A DNA stretch of 64,000 bases. It comes from Legionella yabuuchiae (GTDB taxonomy: Bacteria; Pseudomonadota; Gammaproteobacteria; Legionellales; Legionellaceae). Position 1 is the first letter of the stretch. Each line of letters begins with the position of its first letter. The notes below the pieces were generated by a model. That model did not search any database and had not been told where the DNA came from. It saw only the letters and a program-made list of their open reading frames with translations. The translations under genes were made by a program, and so were the position numbers. Positions 27,130 through 36,321 of this stretch are shown one piece after another. Location of the stretch: positions 1 through 64,000 of the forward strand of contig NZ_CAAAIW010000009.1 of NCBI RefSeq assembly GCF_900640115.1, read 5' to 3'.

Positions 27130-27747
27130 ATGCCATCCGCTCACGATATTGATCAACTGTTACCGCAAACGCAATGCGGTGAATGCGATTTCAAAGCGTG
27201 TCGCCCATATGCTGAAGCTTTGGCAAAGGGGACTGCGTCGATTGATCGATGCCCGCCAGGAGGGGTAGATACGCTTAAAGCGTTAGGTCTCTTATTGCAT
27301 ATTGATTCGACCCCCTATTTAGCAGAGGTTGCCAAAAAAACGCGACCACCTTCCAAAGCCGTTATTCGAGAGTCTGAATGCATTGGGTGCACTAAATGCA
27401 TTCAAGCATGCCCTGTGGATGCAATTGTCGGTAGCGCAAAACAAATGCACACGGTTCTTGAGCATGAGTGTACGGGGTGTGGTTTATGTGTGGAACCTTG
27501 TCCAGTGGATTGCATTGATATGGTTTCTGTGCCAGCCCCTGGGTTTGATAAAGCGATAGCGCGCGAGCGGTTCAACGCTCGTGAAGTGCGATTGTTGCGT
27601 GAGCAGCATGAACAGCAACAAGCCTATCGTGAAAAAAGAAAACTGGCCGCACAAAAAGCAGATGATGCACAGGATAAGCAGGCCAAGCATCAATATATCT
27701 TGCAAGCCTTAGCTCGGGTTCAGGCCAAGCAATTCAAATCCTCCTAA
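27130..27747 (+). CDS. Soluble RnfB-like ferredoxin
   Basis: The 205 residues contain an N-terminal Fe-S domain with CGECDFKAC plus a distal Cys (CPPGG), then two 4Fe-4S ferredoxin motifs, [12 protein letters not shown] and [12 protein letters not shown], and a charged coiled-coil tail. It matches RnfB/RsxB of the Na+/H+-translocating electron transport complex, but the N-terminal membrane anchor is missing and no rnfACDGE genes are present. It starts one base after the metG stop and is followed by nth, as nth follows rsx in E. coli. It may donate electrons to an unknown partner. Confidence 0.9.
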   Translation: MPSAHDIDQLLPQTQCGECDFKACRPYAEALAKGTASIDRCPPGGVDTLKALGLLLHIDSTPYLAEVAKKTRPPSKAVIRESECIGCTKCIQACPVDAIVGSAKQMHTVLEHECTGCGLCVEPCPVDCIDMVSVPAPGFDKAIARERFNAREVRLLREQHEQQQAYREKRKLAAQKADDAQDKQAKHQYILQALARVQAKQFKSS

Positions 27748-27763
27748 AGCATTTGACGACCGT

Positions 27764-28399
27764 ATGAATAAAGAAAAACGAACCGCCATTTTTGAGCGCT
27801 TTCAAAAAGAGAACCCGAATCCAACGACCGAGTTAAATTTTGACACGCCTTTTGAATTATTGATTGCCGTGATTTTATCGGCGCAAGCAACGGATGTGAG
27901 TGTGAATAAAGCCACTGAACAGTTATTTGCAGTGGCCAATACCCCTGAGGGGATAGTAGCGCTTGGGGAAGAATCATTAAAACAATACATCAAGACCATT
28001 GGGCTTTATAACAGCAAAGCGAAAAACATCATCAATACCTGCGAGCAATTGCTAGAACGTTATAATGGAGAAGTGCCAAAAGAGCGCGAAGCGCTTGAAG
28101 CCTTACCGGGCGTTGGTCGCAAAACGGCAAATGTGGTTTTAAACACGGCATTTGATAAACCGACGATTCCAGTGGATACCCATGTCTTTCGTGTGGCAAA
28201 CCGTACAGGTCTTGCCAAAGGGAAAACACCCCTTGAGGTTGAGAAAAAATTATTGAATAACGTTGAAAAACGATTTCTTCCGAATGTCCATCACTGGCTG
28301 GTATTGCATGGTCGTTATATTTGTGTTGCCAGAAAACCTAAATGTCCTGAGTGTTTTATTAATGATTTATGTGAATACAAGGATAAGACTCAGAGATAG
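27764..28399 (+). CDS. nth: Endonuclease III
   Basis: This base-excision-repair DNA glycosylase/AP lyase acts on oxidised pyrimidines. The 211 residues include the helix-hairpin-helix [12 protein letters not shown] with the catalytic lysine, the catalytic aspartate in [11 protein letters not shown], and the 4Fe-4S cluster ligands in [17 protein letters not shown] (C-x6-C-x2-C-x5-C). It is complete and of normal length, 16 bp after the RnfB-like gene, so probably co-transcribed with it and metG. Confidence 0.98.
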   Translation: MNKEKRTAIFERFQKENPNPTTELNFDTPFELLIAVILSAQATDVSVNKATEQLFAVANTPEGIVALGEESLKQYIKTIGLYNSKAKNIINTCEQLLERYNGEVPKEREALEALPGVGRKTANVVLNTAFDKPTIPVDTHVFRVANRTGLAKGKTPLEVEKKLLNNVEKRFLPNVHHWLVLHGRYICVARKPKCPECFINDLCEYKDKTQR

Positions 28400-28592
28400 T
28401 TATAGTCTTATACGTTGTGCTTTAAGCACAGCATTCATGCTCTAAGCTTGAAGAATTGAAACGAGAGATTGGCGATGAAGCACTTATGTTGCTTATGTCA
28501 GCTTAAGTGGGAATGACTGAACAATTAACTTTACAGAATTAAAATAATCGGGATATGCTACAGACTACCAAAAAAAGGAAAAATTTCTCAAA

Positions 28593-28991
28593 ATGGATAT
28601 TACAACCTATTCTTCCTATTTTCTTCTGGCGGGGCGAGTTTTAATCGGCTTTTATTTTTTCTTTTTTGTTTTTTGGAATGGTTATCATTGGCGACCTACT
28701 TTAGATGCTATGCGGTTGCGCAAAATCCCCTCGACGCTCGCTTTTCCTGTGATGATATTTGGCCTATTTCTTGAAGGAGTCACAGGATTGATGATTATGT
28801 TTGGTATTTATACGGGCTATGCGGCTTTATTGCTTATCCTTTTTGATATTGTGGCCTCCTTCATATTTCATCCATTTTGGATCATGGAGTGGGGGGTTGT
28901 TCGTACACTTAATACCATTATTTTCATTGGAAACCTAACTATGACCTTAGGTGGATTGCTCTTACTAGTAGGGATTTCGGCCATGATTTGA
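28593..28991 (+). CDS. DoxX-like small membrane protein
   Basis: The 132 residues have four membrane segments. The N-terminal LLAGRVLIGFYFFFFVFWNG, a central GLFLEGVTGLMIMFGIYTGY and FHPFWIM fit the DoxX/YphA family of four-helix inner-membrane proteins, whose biochemical role is mostly unknown. It is a single gene with an AAAAAAGGAA ribosome binding site region, between nth and the minus-strand SDR gene. Confidence 0.75.
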   Translation: MDITTYSSYFLLAGRVLIGFYFFFFVFWNGYHWRPTLDAMRLRKIPSTLAFPVMIFGLFLEGVTGLMIMFGIYTGYAALLLILFDIVASFIFHPFWIMEWGVVRTLNTIIFIGNLTMTLGGLLLLVGISAMI

Positions 28992-29073
28992 GGGGCAAGT
29001 CCAAAAGTGCAGTAAATTCCCATTAATTCAGCCTATCAAGTCTGAACTACTACAACACCCCTTAAAGCTACGT

Positions 29074-29778
29074 TTAACCTGTTAAATTCGGGCGGCGTGC
29101 AAAAGACACATAAGGGATTTGTACGCTTTCTCCTAGGTTCAATAAGAGATTACACGCACTCTGCGCTATTTCAGCAACAGACATATAATTATCTTCTACT
29201 TGGCTACTGAGTTTTGCTTTAGCGTGGAAGTTCGTTAACATTCCTCCAGGAATAATTTCAGTAACTCGAGCCAGCGGGTGAGTGTATGCTAATTGCTCGC
29301 GCAATTCGTTTATATGGCGCTGTAATTGAAGTTTAGTGGATGCATATTGCGTTTGATTTAAATAAGGTTTATTGATTGAAGATGATGTAACAGCCCAAAT
29401 CCAACTATTTTTATCCCGTGGTATTTTGGTTAAAAGACAATTGATTAAAAGCTGATGGGACAACAAATTAATCTGCCACATTCTTAAAATTTCTTCAGAT
29501 AAGTCTGTATCTTGCCTTAGAATTCCGGCACATAATATAATTATGTGCACCTCATTGATACTAGCGCAAAAGTTACGAATTGCCTCCTCATTCATTAGAT
29601 TAAGCATGCAAACTTGTGAGCCATTGATCTTAAACTCTAATTCAATTTGTTTCTTTTTATCTTCATTTGTACCTAGGGCATAAACTGTATAATTATATTT
29701 CAATAAATTACGAGCTATCGCAAGTCCTAAACCTGATGTACCTCCTGTTATAACCGCAATGCCTTGCTTTCGTTTCAT
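29074..29778 (-). CDS. Short-chain dehydrogenase/reductase, unknown substrate
   Basis: The 234 residues form an SDR: cofactor loop TGGTSGLGLAIARNL, ILCAGIL replacing the usual NNAG, catalytic Ser in VTSSSINKP and YASTK as YxxxK. It ends shortly after PYVSFARRPNLTG, without the usual VDGG tail. Its ATG overlaps the stop of the upstream kinase-like gene by 4 bp, so they are translationally coupled. AT-rich and unlike folM, it is probably part of an acquired cluster with the two kinase-like genes. Confidence 0.85.
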   Translation of the reverse strand: MKRKQGIAVITGGTSGLGLAIARNLLKYNYTVYALGTNEDKKKQIELEFKINGSQVCMLNLMNEEAIRNFCASINEVHIIILCAGILRQDTDLSEEILRMWQINLLSHQLLINCLLTKIPRDKNSWIWAVTSSSINKPYLNQTQYASTKLQLQRHINELREQLAYTHPLARVTEIIPGGMLTNFHAKAKLSSQVEDNYMSVAEIAQSACNLLLNLGESVQIPYVSFARRPNLTG

Positions 29779-31028
29779 TTTATCCTCTGTTTTACGTGAT
29801 GCTCAGTACTCAGTGAATGTTGCTTTCTTAGTTTTTGTATTAAAAAGGCCATATGTTGCATTAAATAAATAAGCTCATTATAAGTCTTTCCTGTTATTTT
29901 TGACGCGCTCTTTAAACTCGAAGCAGACGAAAGAAACATGTACTCAAACTCTTCTATGATTCCCCAAATCTCATACCGTTTATCATAGTTTTCCGGTTTG
30001 TCTAAAGTGTTTTCAGAAAAATATCTTAATCGTCTTGCCCCTTCTCTTGTCATGCGAAAAGCCCATGTCAAATAAAAGAGGTTTTTTTTCTCTAATGTAA
30101 GTGAGGAGGTAAAAGAAGAAATCGCGTTTTGACGTAAGCTATGTGAGGGGATCATTCCTATAATATGGATAAAATCATCAAACTGATTTGTCTTTTTCAA
30201 CCCTACTAACTCAAAATCAATCTGAACAATATTTTTAAATAGTTTTGGTTTATTTTTAGTGGCGGCCCATTTAGAAAAAAAATGCGTAATGGTTTTTAGT
30301 GATTCAGTACGAGAAATCTCCTTGGGCAAATCAGAGCCTATAGGAATAAGCGTATTATTTGGATTAGCATCACGGAATAAATAGGTACAATTTTGATCAA
30401 GAATTGTTGATATATATTCTAGTTGAGCCAAGATCTTTGCTTGGCAATGCTTATTGATCTGAAAGTGGTCAGAAAAGACATCAAGTGCTTGTGTAATACT
30501 TTCCATAAAGTGAGAAAAATAGGGAACCTTAGGAATAAAATTACCTTTTTGAAAATCAAAGCGATCTTCAAAAAGGTAAATAGCTCGCTCCAGATCGGTT
30601 TGTCTTTCTTGAAAAAAATGCTGTTGCAAAACTAGTCTGTTAATTAATAAATCACCAATTTTTTTTGCATGAGCATACCAGATTTTTTTTTCCGTTTTTT
30701 CTATGTGGTATAGCAATAAAAAAAAATGCGCTGCAGTAATAGATAATATTTTGTCTTCGGTAAACATCAGCTTTTTCGGATTAAACGATGTAATGCATGG
30801 GGTTATATAATTTGCAGAATTAATGTTTTTAAAATAATAACGTACGGCCAATTCGCTGATAAAACCTCTAGCTAGAGTAGTCCGTTTTTCATGCGATTCC
30901 TCTGTGAAAAAATGTTGGTTGTTTCTCGCTAGGGATTTTCGTTGTGCCTGCTCTTTAATAGAGATAGCACCTGGTATGGAGATGAAATCAAGAGGGTCTT
31001 CATGCCAATTAAGAGTATTTTTGAGCAT
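29775..31028 (-). CDS. Putative kinase of aminoglycoside-phosphotransferase-like fold
   Basis: The 417 residues match no family I can name with certainty. FRDANPNNTLI in the middle resembles the catalytic loop of APH/choline kinases (HxDxxxxN, with Arg for His). Further on, IVQIDFELVG resembles the metal-binding D-F-E, followed by DDFIHIIG. The N-terminal third would be the ATP-binding lobe (RGFISELAVRYYF as helix C with its Glu, and KLMFTED as hinge). It starts MLKNTLNWHEDPLDFI and is followed by the coupled SDR. The helical C-terminal region (about 290-400) is unassigned. The kinase call is inference. Confidence 0.7.
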   Translation of the reverse strand: MLKNTLNWHEDPLDFISIPGAISIKEQAQRKSLARNNQHFFTEESHEKRTTLARGFISELAVRYYFKNINSANYITPCITSFNPKKLMFTEDKILSITAAHFFLLLYHIEKTEKKIWYAHAKKIGDLLINRLVLQQHFFQERQTDLERAIYLFEDRFDFQKGNFIPKVPYFSHFMESITQALDVFSDHFQINKHCQAKILAQLEYISTILDQNCTYLFRDANPNNTLIPIGSDLPKEISRTESLKTITHFFSKWAATKNKPKLFKNIVQIDFELVGLKKTNQFDDFIHIIGMIPSHSLRQNAISSFTSSLTLEKKNLFYLTWAFRMTREGARRLRYFSENTLDKPENYDKRYEIWGIIEEFEYMFLSSASSLKSASKITGKTYNELIYLMQHMAFLIQKLRKQHSLSTEHHVKQRIK

Positions 31029-31199
31029 TAGTACTCCTAGTAGAAGCTATACTTGTAATATAGATGAGAAACGGAACATAAGCATTGAATACTTAAAGAG
31101 TAATGACTCAGGCTGGATCTTGAAACTTGGTGAACGAATGGATTTTCATTCGAGTGAGCGGTTATCTTCGAATTTCACATTCTGCGCGAAGGATAGTGT

Positions 31200-31955
31200 A
31201 TGATTCTGGATATTGTAAATAAAACAATAGCACTGCAGGAGCAGTCCCCGGAAGGAAAAATAATTGTCGTAGGTATAACCGGTCCAACAGCATCAGGCAA
31301 AAGCACTTTGGCAGCTGCTGTGGAAAATCAATTATTACAGCTAGGAAAGTCTGTTGTTGGTGTTAAAATGGACTGGGTTTTGAAAGAAAGAAGCGCTCGA
31401 GAGGCCGATCTAAAACTCATTATTTCCAGAATGACATTTATGCCTTATGAGCCTTATCATCATATGGAATTGAATCATATCCATCGTTTTCTAGAAAAAG
31501 TTCGTTATTATAATAAACAGCTTTTAGAAAAAGATAGCAAGCTAACTAAGGATAAAACCATTGTTTTAAAGCATCTCTACAACAGAGTTGACGGTTTATC
31601 CAATCATCGCCAAGAAATTCATCTCAAACCACATTTAATCATTTTGCTGGATGGGTCATATAATCTTATCCATTATTTAGATTATTATGTCGATTTCCAA
31701 TATTTAATACTCGCAGACTTAGATGAACTTTTGCAACGATTATTAGTTCGGGCGTTCGCTTATCGAGCTCCTGCCTTAATTAAAGAATATTTTTTACGTA
31801 TCAATCTACCTTCCATATTACACTATTTAGCTGTCTATCTTCAAAATGCAGATATTATTGTCGACAATACTAACTGGGATGGCCCTAGAATCATGTCGCA
31901 AAAAGAGGTATTCAAATGGATCGCTAAAGCACAAGAATGGATGCGATCTGTGTAA
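31200..31955 (+). CDS. Uridine-kinase-like P-loop protein
   Basis: The 251 residues have a Walker A GITGPTASGKSTLAAAV at about 26-42, a Walker B-like LIILLDGSYNL with Gly-Ser-Tyr as in EGIYA of uridine kinases, and a lid region with Arg (RLLVRAFAYR). The substrate region differs from true Udk. It is divergent from the kinase-like/SDR pair with about 170 bp between them, suggesting shared regulation and one pathway that phosphorylates and reduces a small molecule. The substrate is unknown. Confidence 0.78.
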   Translation: MILDIVNKTIALQEQSPEGKIIVVGITGPTASGKSTLAAAVENQLLQLGKSVVGVKMDWVLKERSAREADLKLIISRMTFMPYEPYHHMELNHIHRFLEKVRYYNKQLLEKDSKLTKDKTIVLKHLYNRVDGLSNHRQEIHLKPHLIILLDGSYNLIHYLDYYVDFQYLILADLDELLQRLLVRAFAYRAPALIKEYFLRINLPSILHYLAVYLQNADIIVDNTNWDGPRIMSQKEVFKWIAKAQEWMRSV

Positions 31956-32035
31956 TTCAACATCAATGCCCCTTATAATGTCAATGCCGAAAAAAATTGT
32001 GGAGAAACGCTATGAAAATGTCCTCTATAGCTCAT

Positions 32036-32071
32036 CTCTGTACATGACAGGTTTTTTTGTCATGTACAGAG
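32036..32071. mobile_element. 36-bp palindromic mini-element with 9-bp target duplication, copy B
   Basis: It is identical to the element at 25377-25412. The direct repeats ATAGCTCAT at 32027-32035 and 32072-32080 are perfect. It lies in the gap between the uridine-kinase-like gene and the 3' end of glmU, where it would form a hairpin between the two convergent transcripts. Confidence 0.93.
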
Positions 32072-32096
32072 ATAGCTCATCACAACTCGGTGAAGA

Positions 32097-33470
32097 CTAG
32101 GATTCTTTAACCGGTCGTTTCCAGCCCGAAATGGTTTTTTGACGGCTTTCGCTTAACGTTAATTCACCCGGCGGTGCATTTTTGCGAATAGTACTGCCAG
32201 CGCCGATGGTGGCGTTTTTTCCTACGGTAACGGGTGCTACCAGTTGCGTATCTGAACCTATAAAAGCCCCATCTTCGATAATGGTTTGGTATTTATTGGC
32301 GCCATCATAATTGCAAGTAATGGTGCCTGCGCCTATATTCACTTTTTTACCTATGGTTACATCCCCTAAATAACTTAAATGATTGGCTTTACTTCCTTCA
32401 TCCATGACGGCGTTTTTAGCTTCAACAAAATTACCAATTTTACAGTTTGACGCTAAAATCGTCCCGGGTCTTATACGCGCAAACGGTCCAATTTGACAAT
32501 GGTCTCCAATCTGACAATTGTCTAACACTGAGTTTGCTAAAATTTCGCAATGCTCACCAATGTTGACGTTTTTAAGTACGCAATTTGGGCCTATAATACT
32601 CCCCTCGCCGATAAAAACGGATCCTTCAAATACAGAATTAACATCAATACAAACATCAAGGCCGCATTCCAAAACTCCGCGAATATCGATGCGTGCGGCA
32701 TCCATAATTCTTACCCCTTGAAGCATTAATTGTTCGGCTAAGCGTTTTTGAAATGCGCGCTCAAGCCATTGAAGCTGAATACGGTCATTAACCCCCAAAA
32801 TCTCTAGAGGATCACTCGCTTTCATGGACGCAATCTCAACGCCTTCCTGCGATGCTTTGGCGATAATTTCGGTAAGATAATATTCTTTCTGTGCATTTTT
32901 ATTGCTTAGTTTCGGTAGCCAGCGTTGTAAAGCTTTTGAATGAGCAACGCATATGCCGCTGTAAATTTCATTAATTTTTCTTTGATTGTCAGAAGCATCT
33001 TTTTCTTCGATAATCGCATGAATTCGCTCAGCGCCATCTCGCACCACACGCCCAAACCCAAACGGATCCTCGACGCAGGCTACAAGCAACCCTAATTCTT
33101 TAGCTGCAGAGGCAGTGGTACTAGCGATTAAGCCGTATAACGTCTCAAGTTGGATTAAAGGAACATCGGCAGAAAGGATTAATACCTGGCTGTCCTCGGA
33201 CAAATAAGGTAAGGCTTGCATCACCGCATGCCCTGTTCCGAGTTGCATGTCTTGCTTGACCCAATTGACGTTAAGATGGGATAACTCTTGTTTAATCATC
33301 TCACTGTTATGACCCACTATGACATGAATTGCATGAGGATTGAGTCGAGTAGCGGTATCCACCACTCGCTCCAGCATAGATTTCCCCGCAAGCTGATGAA
33401 GCACTTTAGGCTTTTTGGAGCGCATTCGTTTACCTTGTCCGGCTGCAAGAATCACAATGTCGAGTAACAT
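32097..33470 (-). CDS. glmU: Bifunctional N-acetylglucosamine-1-phosphate uridyltransferase / glucosamine-1-phosphate acetyltransferase
   Basis: GlmU makes UDP-GlcNAc for peptidoglycan and lipopolysaccharide. The 457 residues start with the pyrophosphorylase domain (VILAAGQGKRMRSKKPKVLH, GTGHAVMQALPYL). A left-handed beta helix of hexapeptide repeats follows from about residue 250, with the acetyltransferase motifs NFVEAKNAVM and NHLSYLGDVTIG. It is complete. It is monocistronic here, with a 36-bp palindrome after the stop and a decayed repeat element upstream. Confidence 0.98.
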   Translation of the reverse strand: MLLDIVILAAGQGKRMRSKKPKVLHQLAGKSMLERVVDTATRLNPHAIHVIVGHNSEMIKQELSHLNVNWVKQDMQLGTGHAVMQALPYLSEDSQVLILSADVPLIQLETLYGLIASTTASAAKELGLLVACVEDPFGFGRVVRDGAERIHAIIEEKDASDNQRKINEIYSGICVAHSKALQRWLPKLSNKNAQKEYYLTEIIAKASQEGVEIASMKASDPLEILGVNDRIQLQWLERAFQKRLAEQLMLQGVRIMDAARIDIRGVLECGLDVCIDVNSVFEGSVFIGEGSIIGPNCVLKNVNIGEHCEILANSVLDNCQIGDHCQIGPFARIRPGTILASNCKIGNFVEAKNAVMDEGSKANHLSYLGDVTIGKKVNIGAGTITCNYDGANKYQTIIEDGAFIGSDTQLVAPVTVGKNATIGAGSTIRKNAPPGELTLSESRQKTISGWKRPVKES

Positions 33471-33525
33471 GTTAATTTTATTCCCTAAGTGATTAAAATA
33501 GTGAAAACTGTTTCGAATAAAGATA

Positions 33526-33695
33526 TTGTATACCGATTCTACCCCAAGATACTGGTTTTTTCGCGTATTGATTTTTGAGGTGGCAGGATTTTAAAAACGA
33601 AGTAATAGCAAGCTCTATTGGGAGCTTTTTAACATTGTTTAGACGAGAAAAGCAACCGCGAAAATCCTGTCCCTTCAGATAAAATGGGTATACAA
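33526..33695. repeat. Decayed copy of the 167-bp palindromic element (copy 3)
   Basis: The outer arms TTGTATACC (33526-33534) and GGTATACAA (33687-33695) face each other at about the same distance as in the copy at 15368. The inner part GGCAGGATTTTAAAAACG, then AAGTAATAG, recalls CCGCATTTTAAAAAGCGAGTAATGG, and AAAATCCTGTCCC gives the other inner arm. Similarity is lower than between copies 1 and 2, so the assignment is tentative. Confidence 0.5.
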
Positions 33696-33725
33696 ATATA
33701 AAATTGCGACAAAAGGAGTAGTATT

Positions 33726-34610
33726 ATGACAATTTTCCTTATATTGGCTCAAAAAATAGCATTAGCCCAGCTAAAAGAACGGAAAAATCAATCGGTTGCT
33801 GCTGATTACAGTTGGCCAAATCGGTTTTTCTCGAGCTTTGGTTTAGGCCGTGATGAACGTATTTCCGATGCTAAGCGTGAAATTCTTGACGATTTGGGCC
33901 TTATGATAAAAGGGTTTGCGCCACGAGATAATGATGAGGAGAATTTAACAGCACTTCTTGATCTAATTTCAAAAAGTAAGGGGCATGCAAAAGCAATAAG
34001 TGACCGAGGTGGATTTGTCAATGAGGGAGCTACAGGACCTGCTTTGGAAGCACTCACTCAGTTATTAAATTTTATGCATAAAAAATTACATGAACATGGT
34101 CTGACTGACATAGAATGCACTAAGGAGCCTTATGGAATTTTTTGTTTTTATGCCGCCAGATACTTCACCACCAAATCGGTAGATGATTTAAAAAAAGTGA
34201 ACGTTGCCAGTTTCATGGATAATCCTCACGTGTCTAGCGCTCCAAAAATTTCTAGCGCCAAAGATAAGCTATTAGATGAGGCTTTAACCAACTGCAAAGC
34301 TATGATTGCACCAATGGACGCGTCTGAAGACAGTTTGTCAATTAAACTATGTGTTAAATCTGCAATCCAAAATCTTCTTGCTGCCAATAAAGAGTTATGT
34401 GATGAGCTTGGAACAGATCTCGGTTTGAGTGTTAATGTTACCTTGTTTAGTTCGCTTAGGATAGGTCCAAAATTTAAACCATCACTGGGTCGGCTTAATG
34501 ACTTTATGAACAAAGCTTTGGAAGCGATTGAAACCCCAGCGCTGTATGACCAGGAGCTGAATTTTAGTTTTATTCCGAACTTAGACCGAGCTACTTCTAT
34601 GTCGCCATAA
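33726..34610 (+). CDS. Hypothetical protein, possibly secreted
   Basis: The 294 residues are not recognised. The N-terminus is mildly hydrophobic (MTIFLILAQKIALAQL) and followed by basic sequence and NRFFSSFGLGRDERI. The rest is predicted helical with no cysteine-rich or catalytic motif visible. The tail is NLDRATSMSP. An AAAGGAGTAG ribosome binding site lies just before the ATG. It stands between glmU and the converging asparaginase gene. Lineage restriction and helical content would fit a Dot/Icm effector, but there is no direct evidence. Confidence 0.7.
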   Translation: MTIFLILAQKIALAQLKERKNQSVAADYSWPNRFFSSFGLGRDERISDAKREILDDLGLMIKGFAPRDNDEENLTALLDLISKSKGHAKAISDRGGFVNEGATGPALEALTQLLNFMHKKLHEHGLTDIECTKEPYGIFCFYAARYFTTKSVDDLKKVNVASFMDNPHVSSAPKISSAKDKLLDEALTNCKAMIAPMDASEDSLSIKLCVKSAIQNLLAANKELCDELGTDLGLSVNVTLFSSLRIGPKFKPSLGRLNDFMNKALEAIETPALYDQELNFSFIPNLDRATSMSP

Positions 34611-34648
34611 GGATTGAACAATGTGCTAAAGATAGCTGGGTCAAATGG

Positions 34649-35665
34649 TTATTGTTTCTCGGTTAACTCCCCGCATAGATCCGTTTCTAATAACGATTTG
34701 ACCTGGCGAATATCGGAATACTTGCTTAATAAATATAACAGTTTGCAATGCGCCGCCTCAGGGGTCATATCATGGCCGCTGATTAGCCCCGCTTGCTTTA
34801 GCGTATAACCAGTCGCGTACTGACTCATTTTAACATGACCGTGTTGGCATTGACTGCAATTAACAATGATCACACCGCGGCGACAGGCCTCTTCTAGAAG
34901 ATTCAAAAAACGCGGATCATTATTTTGTGCATTTCCTGCGCCATACGTTTCTAATATCAGACCTCGAATCGGTTGCTCAAGAATATAAGCCAAAACTTCG
35001 GTAGAAAATCCGGGAAATAAACGAAAATTAGCGATAAAGTGTGGGGTAATCGTTAGAAAGCGAAACGGTCTTGACTTCGGTTTCAGCAGTAACCGTTCTT
35101 TTAAGTTGATGGTAATGTCTAGTGTGGCTAAGATTGGAAAATTAGGTGAATCAAAGGCATCAAAGCGTTGCGCGCTTACTTTTTGTGCGCGATTTCCTCG
35201 CAAGAGTTTTTGATTAAAAAAAATACAAACCTCTTTAATGGGTTGATGAGCACATAGCCATAATGAGGTGATGATGTTATCAACGGCATCGTTACGGACT
35301 TCTGATAAAGGGATTTGAGAGCCTGTCAGGATAACGGGTTTATCAAGATGCTCGAGCATAAAGGATAATGCCGATGCCGTATAGGCCATAGTATCAGTGC
35401 CATGAAAGACGACAAACCCATCATAGTGTTGATATTCTTCATTAATATCACTGGCAATCCGATTCCATTCACTTAGCGTTAGGTTTGAGGAATCCAGCAA
35501 GGGATCATATTCTTTAATAAAAAACTCCGGCATGTCTTTATGGCTCAAAGCAGATATAGTTTGCAGCGCTTGTTGCACATAGCCTGGAGCAGGTTCATAC
35601 CCATGATTCGTTTTGATGCTGCTAATGGTGCCGCCAGTGTTGATGATTAGTATTTTCTTTTTCAT
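34649..35665 (-). CDS. ansA: L-asparaginase, type I (cytoplasmic)
   Basis: This enzyme hydrolyses asparagine to aspartate and ammonia. Motifs are the first catalytic Thr in IINTGGTISS, then VVFHGTDTMAYTASALSFM with the second Thr and the HGTDT motif, and VILTGSQIPLSE. There is no signal peptide, so it is the cytoplasmic type. I chose the start MKKKILIINTGG at 35665 (338 residues) because it fits the family; ATGs at 35683 or 35680 would add five or six residues. It diverges from rppH. Confidence 0.93.
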   Translation of the reverse strand: MKKKILIINTGGTISSIKTNHGYEPAPGYVQQALQTISALSHKDMPEFFIKEYDPLLDSSNLTLSEWNRIASDINEEYQHYDGFVVFHGTDTMAYTASALSFMLEHLDKPVILTGSQIPLSEVRNDAVDNIITSLWLCAHQPIKEVCIFFNQKLLRGNRAQKVSAQRFDAFDSPNFPILATLDITINLKERLLLKPKSRPFRFLTITPHFIANFRLFPGFSTEVLAYILEQPIRGLILETYGAGNAQNNDPRFLNLLEEACRRGVIIVNCSQCQHGHVKMSQYATGYTLKQAGLISGHDMTPEAAHCKLLYLLSKYSDIRQVKSLLETDLCGELTEKQ

Positions 35666-35795
35666 TCCACGGATGCTCATCATAGTCGTATACTTTATTG
35701 TAATCGTTCTTGGGTCATATCGTCTTATTTATTTGCCAAAGTCTCGTGTTTTGTGGAAAAATCAGGGTATTAATAGTTCGTTTAAGCAGTAATGA

Positions 35796-36308
35796 ATGGT
35801 AATTGATAGAGCCGGTTACCGGTTAAATGTAGGGATCATTCTGGTGAATGATTCCGGCCGCGTATTTTGGGGTCGCCGTCATGGTCACGATGCCTGGCAG
35901 TTTCCCCAAGGTGGGCTTGCAAGCGGAGAAACTGCTACCGAGGCGATGTATCGTGAGCTTAGGGAAGAAATAGGCCTAGACCGCGACGACATTGAACTAT
36001 TGGGTGCTACCAAGCGGTGGTTAAAATATCGTTTGCCAAAGCAATATATACGTCATGGCAGCAAACCTTTGGTCGTGGGTCAAAAACAAAAATGGTTTTT
36101 GCTAAAGCTCGTGGCCAGTGAACAAAAATTGCGGTTAGATTTGAGTGATTCACCGGAGTTTGATAGTTGGCGGTGGATTGATTATTACGAACCACAAGAT
36201 CATGTGATTTTTTTTAAAAAACACGTCTATGCTCAAGCTCTAAAAGAGCTGGAGCCTTTTCTAAAAAAGCGTAAAACCGCTTACGGTAAACGCAAAAAAA
36301 TGAGGTAA
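35796..36308 (+). CDS. rppH: RNA pyrophosphohydrolase RppH (NudH)
   Basis: RppH removes pyrophosphate from mRNA 5' ends and so starts RNase E-dependent decay. The 170 residues contain the Nudix box GGLASGETATEAMYRELREE plus IGL, the N-terminal GYRLNVGIILVN and the basic tail usual in the family. It is the first gene of rppH-ptsP-(TauE-like)-lgt-thyA, with 13 bp to ptsP. The gene order rppH-ptsP-lgt-thyA is common in gammaproteobacteria. Confidence 0.97.
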   Translation: MVIDRAGYRLNVGIILVNDSGRVFWGRRHGHDAWQFPQGGLASGETATEAMYRELREEIGLDRDDIELLGATKRWLKYRLPKQYIRHGSKPLVVGQKQKWFLLKLVASEQKLRLDLSDSPEFDSWRWIDYYEPQDHVIFFKKHVYAQALKELEPFLKKRKTAYGKRKKMR

Positions 36309-36321
36309 TCATATTCTTTAG

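Noticed and set aside
31956-32100. Short plus-strand open frames between the uridine-kinase-like gene and glmU
   Set aside because: They are interrupted by the 36-bp element, overlap the glmU 3' end and have no recognisable product.
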